Under the pieces are notes generated by a model that was not told the origin of the DNA, made no database searches, and was given only the letters and a program-made list of their open reading frames with translations. This document shows positions 52,253 to 61,265 of a stretch of DNA of 64,000 bases, one piece after another; position 1 is the first letter of the stretch; every line of letters starts with the position of its first letter. Both the position numbers and the translations under genes were made by a program. The stretch comes from Bacillota bacterium (GTDB lineage: Bacteria; Bacillota; Clostridia; Tissierellales; Tissierellaceae): positions 62,001-126,000 of the forward strand of contig JAEWGC010000039.1 of NCBI GenBank assembly GCA_023388495.1, written 5' to 3'.

Positions 52253-54076
52253 ATGACAGGTCATATAAATGATGAAATAATTGAAAAGGTAAGAGATGCT
52301 ACAGACATAGTAGATATTATTTCTGATTATGTACAATTAAAAAGAGCAGGAGAAAACTATGTAGGATTGTGCCCTTTTCACAATGAAAAAACTCCTTCCT
52401 TTACGGTTTCGCATACAAAGCAATTCTTTCATTGCTTTGGCTGTGGAGAAGGAGGAGATGCCTTGGCTTTTATAATTAAGAAGGAAAACTTATCATTTCC
52501 TGAGGCAGTTAAGTTTTTGGCCAATAAACTTGGCATTACTGTGGAGGATGAATCCCCTAAAAATGATAAATTAAGTGAGGAAAGAAATAGAGGATATGAA
52601 ATCAACAAAGATGTTGCAAGGTTTTTTTTCAACAATTTAATTAAGGCTGAGGAGCCTTTGAATTATCTATATAAAAGGAAAATAAGCAATAAGGTTATAA
52701 AACAGTTTGGTTTAGGTTATTCTCTAAATAAGTGGGATTCTTTGCATAAATATCTTAAAACTAGGGGATATAAAGATGAAGAAGTAGAAAAATTAGGGTT
52801 AATTGGTAAAAGAACTGGAAATGATGGATATTACGATAAATTTAGAAATAGAATTATGTTTCCCATAATAGATCCTAGAGGAAGAGTAATTGGATTTGGT
52901 GGAAGGGTATTAGACGATTCAATGCCCAAATACCTAAATTCCCAAGAAACGATTATATTTAATAAGGGAAATCATCTTTATGGATTAAATTTAGTAAATA
53001 AATTTTCAGATAGAAAAAGAATCGTATTAGTTGAAGGATATATGGATGTAATTTCATTATTTAGTAAAGGAATTAACTATGCAGTAGCAAGCCTCGGAAC
53101 CGCTTTTACAGAAAGGCAGGCAAGACTACTTAAAAGATATGGTGAAAATGTATATATTTGCTATGATTCAGATCAAGCTGGAATAAATGCTACAAATAAA
53201 GCGATTCAAGTATTATTAAAAGAAGGTATTGAACCTAAAATAGTGATATTAGGAAAATATAAGGATCCAGATGATTTTTTAAAAGAGAATACTATAGAAA
53301 CCTTTGAAAATAGATTAAATGAAGCTTTTAACCATATAGATTATAGAATTCATATTAATAAAAGAAAATACAATATCAATGAAGCCGAAGGAAAAATAAA
53401 GTTTACCATTGAGATAGCCAAGATAATAAAAGAATTAAAATCTCCAATAGAAAAAGATGTATATGTGGATAAGATTTCCAAGGAAATGAATATTTCTAAA
53501 GAAGCAATACAAAAGGAAGTATTTGGTAACAATATAAAAGTTGGAAGAAGTAGGGAATTTAGAGAAAGACCTACAATTGCTCCGGTAACAACTATATTAC
53601 CATCGGCTAGTCTTACTGCCGAGATTGATTTAGTAAAATTAATGATGTTTGATAAGGAATATTTTGACATACTAATCAGGGAGGTTTCTTTGGATGAATA
53701 TGAAAATTTAGAATGTAGGGAAACTATAAGGGTGATGAAAGAATTATATTATCAGGATGAAAATTTAGATGAAGAATTATTATATAATAAAGTGAAGCAA
53801 TTACCCGATATTAATATACAATTACTTAATACAATATTCGAAAAAAGAATTAATTTCTTACCTGAAAATGTAGACCAGATGATAAAAGATTTAATAAATA
53901 CATTAAAGCTTAACAAGCTAAAACTTAAGAGAAATAAAATAAAAAAAGAAATTGAAGAGTTAGAAAAAAAGCAGGATAAAAATTCTAGTGAAGAAGAACG
54001 ATTTCTTAATCTGTGTATAGAACTAACTAATTTAAATAAAGAATTAAACCTCATGAGAAATGAGGAGGGGAGGTAA
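52253..54076 (+). CDS. dnaG: DNA primase
   Basis: 607 residues: a zinc domain CPFHNEKTPSF (C40, H43) with FHCFGCG (C61, C64), then the RNA polymerase/TOPRIM core with VEGYMDVISLF and YDSDQAG, and a C-terminal helicase-binding domain with a Lys/Glu-rich helix at the end. It makes primers for lagging strands. The dnaG-sigA pair is the macromolecular synthesis operon, and sigA begins five bases after the dnaG stop. Confidence 0.97.
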   Translation: MTGHINDEIIEKVRDATDIVDIISDYVQLKRAGENYVGLCPFHNEKTPSFTVSHTKQFFHCFGCGEGGDALAFIIKKENLSFPEAVKFLANKLGITVEDESPKNDKLSEERNRGYEINKDVARFFFNNLIKAEEPLNYLYKRKISNKVIKQFGLGYSLNKWDSLHKYLKTRGYKDEEVEKLGLIGKRTGNDGYYDKFRNRIMFPIIDPRGRVIGFGGRVLDDSMPKYLNSQETIIFNKGNHLYGLNLVNKFSDRKRIVLVEGYMDVISLFSKGINYAVASLGTAFTERQARLLKRYGENVYICYDSDQAGINATNKAIQVLLKEGIEPKIVILGKYKDPDDFLKENTIETFENRLNEAFNHIDYRIHINKRKYNINEAEGKIKFTIEIAKIIKELKSPIEKDVYVDKISKEMNISKEAIQKEVFGNNIKVGRSREFRERPTIAPVTTILPSASLTAEIDLVKLMMFDKEYFDILIREVSLDEYENLECRETIRVMKELYYQDENLDEELLYNKVKQLPDINIQLLNTIFEKRINFLPENVDQMIKDLINTLKLNKLKLKRNKIKKEIEELEKKQDKNSSEEERFLNLCIELTNLNKELNLMRNEEGR

Positions 54077-54081
54077 ACCAT

Positions 54082-55242
54082 TTGGACGAATTAAATAAAA
54101 ACAACGAAAAAACACATATGGCGAGAGTGGAAGCAGTTAAGAAATTGATCGCTAAGGGAAAAAAGGAAGGGCTATTAACATATAGTGAATTAATAGAAGC
54201 TTTAGAAGAAATAAGCTTAGATGCTGACCAAATAGAAGAGGTTTATCAAAGTTTGGAAAATATGGGCATCGAAGTAGTAGGAGACAAGGAAGATAGCTTG
54301 CTACTTGAAAAAGATGATATTGATGACTTAGACGATGATTTAGATGATGATTTAAGTAAAGAAGATTTGGAAGAAGTAGATATAAAAGAAGATTTATCAG
54401 TACCTAAGGGAATAAATGTAGATGACCCTGTTAGAATGTATTTAAAAGAAATAGGGAAAATACCTTTATTAACTGGTGACGATGAAATTGATTTAGCTAA
54501 AAGAATGCAAGAAGGTGACGAAGAGGCAAAAAGACAGCTTGCAGAGGCTAATCTTAGGCTAGTAGTTAGCATTGCTAAAAGATATGTAGGTCGTGGTATG
54601 CTTTTCCTAGATTTGATTCAGGAAGGTAATCTGGGCCTCATGAAGGCAGTAGAAAAATTTGATTATAAAAAAGGATTTAAATTTAGTACCTATGCAACAT
54701 GGTGGATTCGTCAAGCTATTACAAGAGCCATAGCAGACCAAGCTAGAACTATAAGAATTCCAGTTCATATGGTTGAGACAATAAACAAACTAGTTAGGGT
54801 TCAAAGGCAATTGGTACAAGAGCTTGGAAGAGATCCTAGCCCAGAAGAGATTGGTAAAGAAATGGGGATGGAGGTAGAAAGGGTTAGAGAAATAATGAAA
54901 ATAGCCCAGGAACCAGTTTCTTTAGAGACTCCTATTGGTGAGGAAGAAGATAGCCACTTAGGAGATTTTATACCTGATGATGAGGTACTAGCTCCAGCAG
55001 AGGCAGCAACATTTACAATGCTAAGAGAACAATTAATTGATGTATTAGATACATTAACACCCAGAGAGCAAAAAGTTTTACGACTTAGATTTGGTTTAGA
55101 TGATGGTAGAGCTAGAACCCTTGAAGAAGTAGGAAAAGAATTTGAAGTTACTAGAGAAAGAATTAGACAAATAGAAGCTAAGGCTTTGAGAAAATTACGT
55201 CATCCAAGTAGATCTAAAAAATTAAAGGATTTTCTAGAATAA
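54082..55242 (+). CDS. sigA: Primary sigma factor SigA/RpoD
   Basis: 386 residues: region 1.1 (~1-80), an acidic Asp-rich linker (~85-115), region 1.2 DPVRMYLKEIGKIPLL, region 2 with KRYVGRGMLFLDLIQEGNLG and YATWWIRQAITRAIADQART (-10 recognition), region 3, and region 4 with TPREQKVLRLRFGLDDG and EVTRERIRQIEAKALRKLR (-35 helix). The start is TTG after GGGGAGGTAAACCAT; no ATG lies nearby. It is followed by a strong terminator. Confidence 0.97.
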   Translation: MDELNKNNEKTHMARVEAVKKLIAKGKKEGLLTYSELIEALEEISLDADQIEEVYQSLENMGIEVVGDKEDSLLLEKDDIDDLDDDLDDDLSKEDLEEVDIKEDLSVPKGINVDDPVRMYLKEIGKIPLLTGDDEIDLAKRMQEGDEEAKRQLAEANLRLVVSIAKRYVGRGMLFLDLIQEGNLGLMKAVEKFDYKKGFKFSTYATWWIRQAITRAIADQARTIRIPVHMVETINKLVRVQRQLVQELGRDPSPEEIGKEMGMEVERVREIMKIAQEPVSLETPIGEEEDSHLGDFIPDDEVLAPAEAATFTMLREQLIDVLDTLTPREQKVLRLRFGLDDGRARTLEEVGKEFEVTRERIRQIEAKALRKLRHPSRSKKLKDFLE

Positions 55243-55243
55243 T

Positions 55244-55268
55244 AAAGATTCGCTTACGCGAATCTTTA
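55244..55268 (+). terminator. Terminator after sigA
   Basis: AAAGATTCGC and GCGAATCTTT form a perfect 10-bp stem with a TTAC loop; the T tail is short. Confidence 0.8.
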
Positions 55269-55299
55269 CTTATACTTTTTAGAAAGGAAGTAATATATT

Positions 55300-55995
55300 A
55301 TGAAACTATCAGAAAGATTAATAGCCATAGCAAATTTTGTACCTAATAACTCCATAGTAGCTGATATAGGTACAGATCATGGCTATATACCAGCATATTT
55401 AATAGAAAACAAGATATCTAAAAAGGTAATAGGGACAGATATATCTAAGGGGTCTTTAGATAAGATAATAGAATATATAAAGGAATTAAGATTTGAGGAT
55501 AAGATAGATACTCGCCTAGGAGATGGACTGGAAGTAATTAAACCCTATGAGGTGGATACTGTAATTATTGCAGGAATGGGAGGATTACTCATTAGAGATA
55601 TACTTGAAAACCATAGGAAAGTATCAGATTCCATAATTGATTTTATACTGCAACCTATGGTAGCTCAAAAAGAATTAAGAGAGTATCTAATAGAAAACAA
55701 TTTTGAAATAATAGGGGAAGAGTTAGTAAAAGAAGAAAATAAGTATTATGAAATAATTCATGCAAGAAAGGGAAAATCACTTATAGAAAAAGAAGTCTAT
55801 TATGAAATTAGTCCTATTTTAATTCAGAATAAACATCCTTTATTGAAAGAATTTGTAGATAATAAGATAGCTACAGCCAATAAGATTTTAAAAGAAATAG
55901 AAGGACTCCAAACAGAAAAATCTAAAGAAAGACATCTAGAGTTAACTAATGCTGTTAAAGAATATAGGGAGGTGCTAGTGGAAATTGAAAGCTAA
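55300..55995 (+). CDS. trmK: tRNA (adenine-22-N1)-methyltransferase TrmK
   Basis: 231 residues: a class I SAM domain with VADIGTDHGYIPAYLI (motif I) near 19-34, VIGTDISKGSLDKI, DTVIIAGMGGLLI and LQPMVAQKELREYL, then a C-terminal coiled coil. It methylates A22 in the tRNA D-loop. It overlaps the next gene by 11 bases. The sigA-trmK-nif3 order is standard in Firmicutes. Confidence 0.94.
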   Translation: MKLSERLIAIANFVPNNSIVADIGTDHGYIPAYLIENKISKKVIGTDISKGSLDKIIEYIKELRFEDKIDTRLGDGLEVIKPYEVDTVIIAGMGGLLIRDILENHRKVSDSIIDFILQPMVAQKELREYLIENNFEIIGEELVKEENKYYEIIHARKGKSLIEKEVYYEISPILIQNKHPLLKEFVDNKIATANKILKEIEGLQTEKSKERHLELTNAVKEYREVLVEIES

Positions 55996-56776
55996 GGAAG
56001 TAATTGAAATGATTGATGCTTGGGCATCACCAAGATTAATAGAGGACTGGGACAATACTGGTTTTCAGGTAGGCGACGGAGAGAGAGAAGTAAATAGGAT
56101 TTTAGTTGCTTTAGACTTAGATAGTGAAGTAGGCAAAAAAGCCATAGAGGAAAATTTTCATATGATAATAACTCATCACCCTCTTATATTTAAGCCTATG
56201 GATAGCATAACTACATCTACTCCAAAGGGAAAACTTATATATGATTTAATCAGGAAAGAAATAGTTGTATATAATGCTCATACAAATCTGGACCAAGCCA
56301 ATGGAGGAGTAAATGATGAACTTGCAAGATTGCTAAAACTAAATAATCCTACACCGTTAAACCTAAATAGTTTAGGTTTTGAAGAATCATATGGATATGG
56401 AAGAGTTGGGGATATAGAAGAGATCAAACTGCTAGATTATATAAAAGAAATTAAAGAAGAATTAGGTGTTGATTATTTAACAGTATATGGGGAACAGGAA
56501 AGAATAGTTAAAAGGGTTGCAGTTTGCGGAGGTAGTGGTGCAGAATTTATATATGATGCATATAAAGAAGAGGCATGTATCTATATAACAGGAGATATAA
56601 AATATCATGATGCACAATTAGGAAATGAGCTAGGGGTAACAATTATAGACGCAGGTCATTATCATACTGAAAAAGTTATACTGCCTGTTATAAAGGAATA
56701 TCTAGAGAAAAAAGGGAAAGATAATCTCTATATAGAAGTATGGGATAAACCAAGTCCATTATATAAAATATATTAA
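55985..56776 (+). CDS. Nif3-like dinuclear metal centre protein
   Basis: 263 residues, the short Nif3/GCH1-like form without the middle PII-like insert. It has WDNTGFQVGD near 19, MIITHHPLIFKP (metal histidines) near 59-70, YNAHTNLDQANGGVNDEL near 95-112 and DAGHYHTEKVILPVI near the end. Its role is uncertain; relatives are often listed as GTP cyclohydrolase I type 2. The start is TTG at 55985 inside trmK after a GGGAGGTG site. Confidence 0.9.
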   Translation: MKAKEVIEMIDAWASPRLIEDWDNTGFQVGDGEREVNRILVALDLDSEVGKKAIEENFHMIITHHPLIFKPMDSITTSTPKGKLIYDLIRKEIVVYNAHTNLDQANGGVNDELARLLKLNNPTPLNLNSLGFEESYGYGRVGDIEEIKLLDYIKEIKEELGVDYLTVYGEQERIVKRVAVCGGSGAEFIYDAYKEEACIYITGDIKYHDAQLGNELGVTIIDAGHYHTEKVILPVIKEYLEKKGKDNLYIEVWDKPSPLYKIY

Positions 56777-56794
56777 TCTCAAGGGAGTGAGCGT

Positions 56795-57502
56795 ATGGAG
56801 CAACTAGATTTATTAAGAAATTTAGAGGAACACCATAATTCACTTAAACTATATGAAAAGGAATTATTTAATTTAAAAAATAATTTAAGTGCTAATAAAA
56901 CTGAAGAAAAGATAGTAGACACTGAAGACAAGCTTATACTTTTAAGAACTAGCCAAGAAGAAATTAAAAAGAAGTTGAAAAGCTCAAATATAAGTTTGCA
57001 GGATTATATTTTAAAGATTGAAGAAGTGGAAAAGGATTTATATAATGGAGAAATAAAGGATTTTAGAGAACTTGAATACTTAAATGATGAAAAGGATAAA
57101 CTAAAGGAAATAATTAGTGATACTGAAACAGAAATTCTAGAATTTATGGTTCAAGTGGATATTATAGAGGAAGAGCTGCTAATGATGGAAAAATCTCTTT
57201 ACGATATAAAAGATAAAAACAACAAATTAAAAAATAAATATAGAGATTTGGAAGAAAATTTAAAAAACAAAATTCGATTTGAAGAAGACGAAATTAGAAC
57301 ATTAGAGAGTAAAATAGATGTAAGTATATTAGGTAAATACAACATAATTAGAAAAAATAAAGGGACAGCATTAGTAAAGATAAAGAACAATATATGCTCG
57401 GGCTGCAATATGTTAATCCCTACAATCTTAATTGATAAATTAAATAAACAAGAGGAAATTATATATTGTGAATCCTGTGGTAGAATATTATGTAAACAGT
57501 AA
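56795..57502 (+). CDS. Coiled-coil protein with C-terminal C4 zinc ribbon
   Basis: 235 residues: about 180 residues of continuous Glu/Lys/Leu coiled coil, then GTALVKIKNNICSGCNM and YCESCGRILC, a four-cysteine ribbon. This is the COG1579 family, whose members resemble tail-like or ribosome-associated factors and bind nucleic acid. It follows nif3 by 18 bases, the usual pairing. rnpB lies just downstream. Confidence 0.88.
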   Translation: MEQLDLLRNLEEHHNSLKLYEKELFNLKNNLSANKTEEKIVDTEDKLILLRTSQEEIKKKLKSSNISLQDYILKIEEVEKDLYNGEIKDFRELEYLNDEKDKLKEIISDTETEILEFMVQVDIIEEELLMMEKSLYDIKDKNNKLKNKYRDLEENLKNKIRFEEDEIRTLESKIDVSILGKYNIIRKNKGTALVKIKNNICSGCNMLIPTILIDKLNKQEEIIYCESCGRILCKQ

Positions 57503-57546
57503 CAAATATAACCTTTGCATATTTTGACGATTTATGGTATATTATA

Positions 57547-57935
57547 TACGAGTAAGTTGGGTGGTCGCGTGCTTTAACGCATGAGGAAAGTCCGTGCTCC
57601 ATAGGGCAGGATGCTGGATAACGTCCAGTGGGGGTGACCCTAAGGATAGTGCAACAGAGATATACCGCCAGAACTCTTTCTCGGCATTTGCTTGGATTGT
57701 AGTGAAATAATCAATAAGGATTATCTGGTAAGGATGGAAAGGCGAGGTAAGAGCTCACCAGCATTTAGGTGACTAAATGGCTATGTAAACCCCATCTGGA
57801 GCAAGACCAAAAAGGAACAGAAAAGGTGGTAGCCCGCTGCCGTTCCAGTGGTAGGTCGCATGAACCTATTGGTGACGATAGGTCTTAGATAGATGACCAT
57901 TTAAACAGAACACGGCTTATAGACTTACTCGTATA
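57547..57935 (+). ncRNA. rnpB: RNase P RNA, type A
   Basis: Canonical blocks in order: ATGAGGAAAGTCCGTGCTCC (P4 5' side) at 57580-57600, ATAGGGCAGGATGCTGGATAAC, AGTGCAACAGAGATATACCGCC, GGTAAGGATGGAAAGGC, GAGGTAAGAGCTCACC, AAACCCCATCTGGAGCAAGACC, and near the end AGAACACGGCTTATAGACTT (P4 3' side). The ends TACGAGTAAGT and ACTTACTCGTA pair as P1. The ATAGGGCAGG and AGTGCAACAGAGA blocks fit the ancestral type A form, not the Bacillus type B. It matures the 5' ends of tRNAs. Confidence 0.96.
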
Positions 57936-57948
57936 CATATAACTACAT

Positions 57949-57985
57949 GAAACCTGAAGGGTAATACCCTTCAGGTTTCTTTTAT
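57949..57985 (+). terminator. Terminator after rnpB
   Basis: GAAACCTGAAGGG and CCCTTCAGGTTTC form a 13-bp stem followed by TTTTAT. Confidence 0.9.
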
Positions 57986-58050
57986 AAATATACTAAAGGA
58001 ATTGCAAGAGGAGATAGATTAAAATATGGCAATAGTATAGGAGGGAGAAA

Positions 58051-59922
58051 ATGGAACATAATATACTAGGAGATATTTATCAAAAAAATACCGATATAGA
58101 TATTCGTAAATCCATAGGTCAATATTATACACCTAAATTTATCATTAAGTATATTTTAGATAAAACAGTTGGAAGAGCAAATATTATAGAAAATCCTTTT
58201 ATTAAGGTTGTAGATATTTCCTGTGGGGCCGGATATTTTTTAATTCTAGCTTATGATATTTTAAGAGAGATGTTTTTATTAAATATAGAAGAACTAAGGG
58301 AAAAGTATTGGGAAGAAATATATACAGTTGAAAAATCTGGAGAGTTATATAGGGTAAAAGGAATAGATTACTGGAAGAAAGAAAATATTCATTATCATAT
58401 ATTAAAGCATTGTATATATGGTGCAGATAAAGATAGTATTGCAGTAGATTTAACTAAGATAGGGTTATTGGGGAAGGACCCAAACAATTTTATAGAGGAA
58501 TTGAATATAATACAATGTGATAGTTTGATTAAATGGGAAGATGACTATGACAACAAAGATAATGGTGAAGAGAAAAACCGACTTGTAGAATTTTGGAATA
58601 GGAAATATGACTATGTTATCGGTAATCCCCCATATATAGGACATAAACAATTGGATATGGAATATAAACAATGGCTTCTTAAGGAATATGATACTGTGTT
58701 TAAAGATAAATCGGATATATATTTTTGTTTCTTTAAGCGAATAGTGGACATTTTAGCTACAGGAGGAGTAAGTGGAATTATTACCTCAAGATATTTTATG
58801 GAAAGCCCAACGGGAAAACAACTAAGAGGCTATTTAAAAAACAATGTAGACATTTTGGAAATAGTAGATTTCTATGGGGCAGAAATATTTAAGGGAGTTG
58901 GCGTAGCAACGGCTATATATTTCTTTCAAAATAAAAGATCGGAAGAAAATGAGGTTATGGTTCATAAATTAAAGAATGATAGAAATCAATTTAAATCTTC
59001 AAAAGAACTACAGAAAATTATAGAATCCGATCTGTTTGAAAGTTTTTCGGTAAAACAAGAAAACTTGAGCTTAGAGAGGTGGATTCTTATATCTAAAGAA
59101 AGTTTTAGTATATATAAAAAAATAGACAGGAAGCTTAAACTAAGCCTTGGAGATATTGTTATAGCCTTTCAAGGAATTATAACAGGTTGTGATAGGGCAT
59201 TTGTATTGACAACAGATGAAATAAATAAAAATAATATTGAAAGAGATTTGTTAAAGAAATGGATAAAAAATAAAAATGTAGAAAAGTATATGGTTTCAGA
59301 TTCTGATTTATTTATAATTTATTCGGATTTAATTAAAGATGGGAAGGATTATCCGAGGAGTATAGAATTTATTAGTAATTACAAACAAAGATTAGAGAAT
59401 AGAAGAGAATGTAAAAGCGGTGCTAGAAAATGGTATGAATTACAATGGGGTAGAGATATGACATTATTTCAGCAGCCTAAGATTGTATTTCCATATAAAT
59501 CTAATAGAAATAGGTTTGCATTAGATTACGATAATTCTTATTGTAGTGCAGATATATATTCTATAATCATTAAAGATGAATACAAAGATAAAATTCCACT
59601 TAAATATTTAGTAGGATTGTTAAATTCAAGTATTTATGAATTCTATTTTAAGCTATTTGCTAAGAAGATTGGTAGAGGTATGTACGACTACTATCCAAAC
59701 TCTGTATTAGATATGAAGATAATTACTGATGAAATAATTGATGATATAGTATATAGAGTAGAACAGATAATGGATTTAACATTAAAACTAGAAAACAAAA
59801 CTAATGATAAAGATAAGATAAAGGAGAAAATATCTGAATTGGAGCTAGAAATAGATATGATTATAGGAAATTATATTGGACTAGATAATAGAGAGCAGGA
59901 GTTTTATAAAAAAGGCTTCTAA
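58051..59922 (+). CDS. camA: CamA-like solitary adenine-N6 DNA methyltransferase
   Basis: 623 residues of a gamma-type N6-adenine methyltransferase with Eco57I/TaqI-like layout. SIGQYYTPKFIIKYIL opens the SAM domain, motif I is DISCGAGYF (55-63), motif IV is NPPYIG (192-197), and a target-recognition domain covers ~300-560. Blocks such as AFQGIITGCDRAFVL, CKSGARKWYELQWGR and PYKSNRNRFALDYDN are, from memory, almost identical to CamA of C. difficile, which methylates CAAAAA and promotes sporulation. No restriction gene adjoins it, so it is probably an epigenetic regulator. Sequence specificity here is inferred. A strong GGAGGGAG site precedes the ATG. Confidence 0.88.
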   Translation: MEHNILGDIYQKNTDIDIRKSIGQYYTPKFIIKYILDKTVGRANIIENPFIKVVDISCGAGYFLILAYDILREMFLLNIEELREKYWEEIYTVEKSGELYRVKGIDYWKKENIHYHILKHCIYGADKDSIAVDLTKIGLLGKDPNNFIEELNIIQCDSLIKWEDDYDNKDNGEEKNRLVEFWNRKYDYVIGNPPYIGHKQLDMEYKQWLLKEYDTVFKDKSDIYFCFFKRIVDILATGGVSGIITSRYFMESPTGKQLRGYLKNNVDILEIVDFYGAEIFKGVGVATAIYFFQNKRSEENEVMVHKLKNDRNQFKSSKELQKIIESDLFESFSVKQENLSLERWILISKESFSIYKKIDRKLKLSLGDIVIAFQGIITGCDRAFVLTTDEINKNNIERDLLKKWIKNKNVEKYMVSDSDLFIIYSDLIKDGKDYPRSIEFISNYKQRLENRRECKSGARKWYELQWGRDMTLFQQPKIVFPYKSNRNRFALDYDNSYCSADIYSIIIKDEYKDKIPLKYLVGLLNSSIYEFYFKLFAKKIGRGMYDYYPNSVLDMKIITDEIIDDIVYRVEQIMDLTLKLENKTNDKDKIKEKISELELEIDMIIGNYIGLDNREQEFYKKGF

Positions 59923-59948
59923 AGAAGCGTTAAAATGAAGCCTTTTTT
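59908..59948 (+). terminator. Terminator after camA
   Basis: AAAAAAGGCTTC and GAAGCCTTTTTT form a 12-bp perfect stem around a 16- to 17-base loop; the 5' arm covers the last codons of the gene. Confidence 0.75.
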
Positions 59949-60168
59949 GGCCACTGCATAAGCGACTTGCTCGAAATCAAAGATTTTGGCAATCTGCTTA
60001 AAACTCATTTAGGTCAGTTTGAGTTCTAGAAATGTAAAGAGCAAAAAAGTAGAAATTTCCTATTCGTTATAAGAAATATTTAAAATAAAATTATTTTACC
60101 ATATTGTAGAAATTTGTTGTATAATAGACTTTGTCATTATACTAAACAACATAGGAGGAAAAGGGGAA

Positions 60169-60414
60169 ATGTACCAATATGTAACATCTGGTGTTTGTGC
60201 TAGAGATATAAAATTTGAAGTAGAAGATGGTGTAGTAAAGAGGATTACATTTGACGGAGGTTGTAACGGAAACCTAAAAGGCCTTGCAAGTCTAGCAGAA
60301 GGTATGGAAGTTGATAAGCTCATAGAGAAGTTATCTGGTATTAAATGTGGAAATAAAGAAACTTCATGTCCTGATCAATTATCAAAGGCATTAATGAACT
60401 TTAAGCAAAAGTAA
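60169..60414 (+). CDS. TSCPD domain protein
   Basis: 81 residues: YVTSGVCARDIKFEVEDGVV, then GGCNGNLKGLASLAEGM, IKCGNKETSCPDQL. This is the small stand-alone TSCPD family (about 80 residues) with its named TSCPD motif and four conserved cysteines. The domain also ends some B12-dependent ribonucleotide reductases, where it is thought to bind metal. Its separate function is unknown. AGGAGGAAAAGG precedes the ATG. Confidence 0.9.
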   Translation: MYQYVTSGVCARDIKFEVEDGVVKRITFDGGCNGNLKGLASLAEGMEVDKLIEKLSGIKCGNKETSCPDQLSKALMNFKQK

Positions 60415-60438
60415 GTGGAAAGAATTATTATTTTAGAA

Positions 60439-60480
60439 CAAATAAAATCGTGATTATCTAGATAATCACGATTTTATTTG
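60439..60480. terminator. 42-bp perfect palindrome, bidirectional terminator
   Basis: Twenty-one-base arms beginning CAAATAAAATCGTGATTATC mirror exactly around CT/AG. It can end the TSCPD transcript on the plus strand (TTTTATTTG tail) and any minus-strand transcript passing the riboswitch terminator. Confidence 0.8.
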
Positions 60481-60542
60481 TGTGTGTGTCATAAAAATTA
60501 ATATATACTTAATAACTTCTCAGTTGGAAGGTATTAATGCCT

Positions 60543-60800
60543 TATTTACAAAAAACGAAAGGACAAGGAGGTATAGTGGCATAAGAAATATAACCACTCT
60601 ACCTCCCTGTCCTTGTATCTGAAAGTTTCCTCATAATATGCATTATAAGTTGCTTCTTCGATGCTTGATTTAACAAGTCTCTCCAGGGAACGCGTCAGAT
60701 CATTGTTAATTACCTGAGAGTTTCGAAATAAGATGAGTGTATCTTCGTTCCTTGCTCCTACGGTTATCCTAAGGGATATTTCCAATAATCGTCATTCGCT
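60543..60800 (-). promoter_or_regulatory. Tandem glycine riboswitch with terminator (no gene behind it)
   Basis: Read on the minus strand, aptamer 1 has CGTAGGAGCAAGGAACGAAG and GAAACTCTCAGG. Aptamer 2 has CCTGGAGAGACTTG, CGAAGAAGCAAC and GGAAACTTTCAGATACAAGG. These are the conserved cores of gcvT-type aptamers. A terminator follows (AAGGACAGGGAGGTAGAGTGG pairing with the mirrored segment, then GTTTTTTG) at about 60545-60618. No minus-strand gene lies downstream: the next sequence is the palindrome and then the plus-strand TSCPD gene. Confidence 0.85.
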
Positions 60801-60883
60801 TATGAAGTTTTCAACAAACATAATAATAACATATATTTAAGATAATTACAAGCGAAATTTATATTTTTTTTATTAAAAAATAT

Positions 60884-60933
60884 AAAAAAGAAAAGGAACT
60901 TCTAGTCAGCAATAGAAGTTCCTTTTCTTTTTT
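60884..60933. terminator. Strong bidirectional terminator-like hairpin
   Basis: AAAAAAGAAAAGGAACTTCTA and its exact mirror are separated by eight bases. It stands alone between the riboswitch and the cation-efflux gene, where it would insulate the two. Confidence 0.75.
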
Positions 60934-61175
60934 ATAAGAGAGAGTGAATTTGCTATTTTAAAATTATCTTATAATACACAATATATCATAAAATTTTATA
61001 AAAGATTCAAATATAGAAAAATCTTATAGGGTAGGTTTTATTATTGAAAAGATAAATACATATCTTTTCAATATGCCTAGGTAATAGCTTGAAAATATAA
61101 AATTTAGATATATAGAATTAATTAACTAGCCAATGAATACAATAAATAAAAAGTAAATCAATTTATTATCAAAAT
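60934..61175. other. AT-rich stretch without a gene
   Basis: About 240 bases of very AT-rich sequence between the hairpin at 60884-60933 and the metal-box region. I see no open frame with a ribosome binding site. AAGATATGTATTT-like mirrored segments near 61035-61075 (AAAGATAAATACATATCTTTTC) can fold weakly. Confidence 0.5.
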
Positions 61176-61265
61176 TTATTATCAATTGATAATGATTTCT
61201 ATATTCGAAAAACCCTTGAATTGTCGCAGGTATGGGTATATAATTTACATTATCATTATCAATTA
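61176..61265 (+). promoter_or_regulatory. Promoter with two Fur-box-like sites
   Basis: Promoter: TTGAAT (61216-61221), a 17-base spacer and TATAAT (61239-61244). Two sites resemble GATAATGATAATCATTATC: TTATCAATTGATAATGATT at ~61179-61197, upstream of the -35, and CATTATCATTATCAATTAA at ~61249-61267, just after the -10. A Fur-family regulator would control the downstream transporter. Confidence 0.65.

Noticed and set aside
59919..60008. A 29-residue minus-strand frame (MSFKQIAKIF start)
   Set aside because: No ribosome binding site, and it overlaps the camA terminator; probably chance.
60546..60785. A 79-residue minus-strand open frame
   Set aside because: It lies entirely within the tandem glycine riboswitch and its terminator, has no ribosome binding site and resembles no protein.
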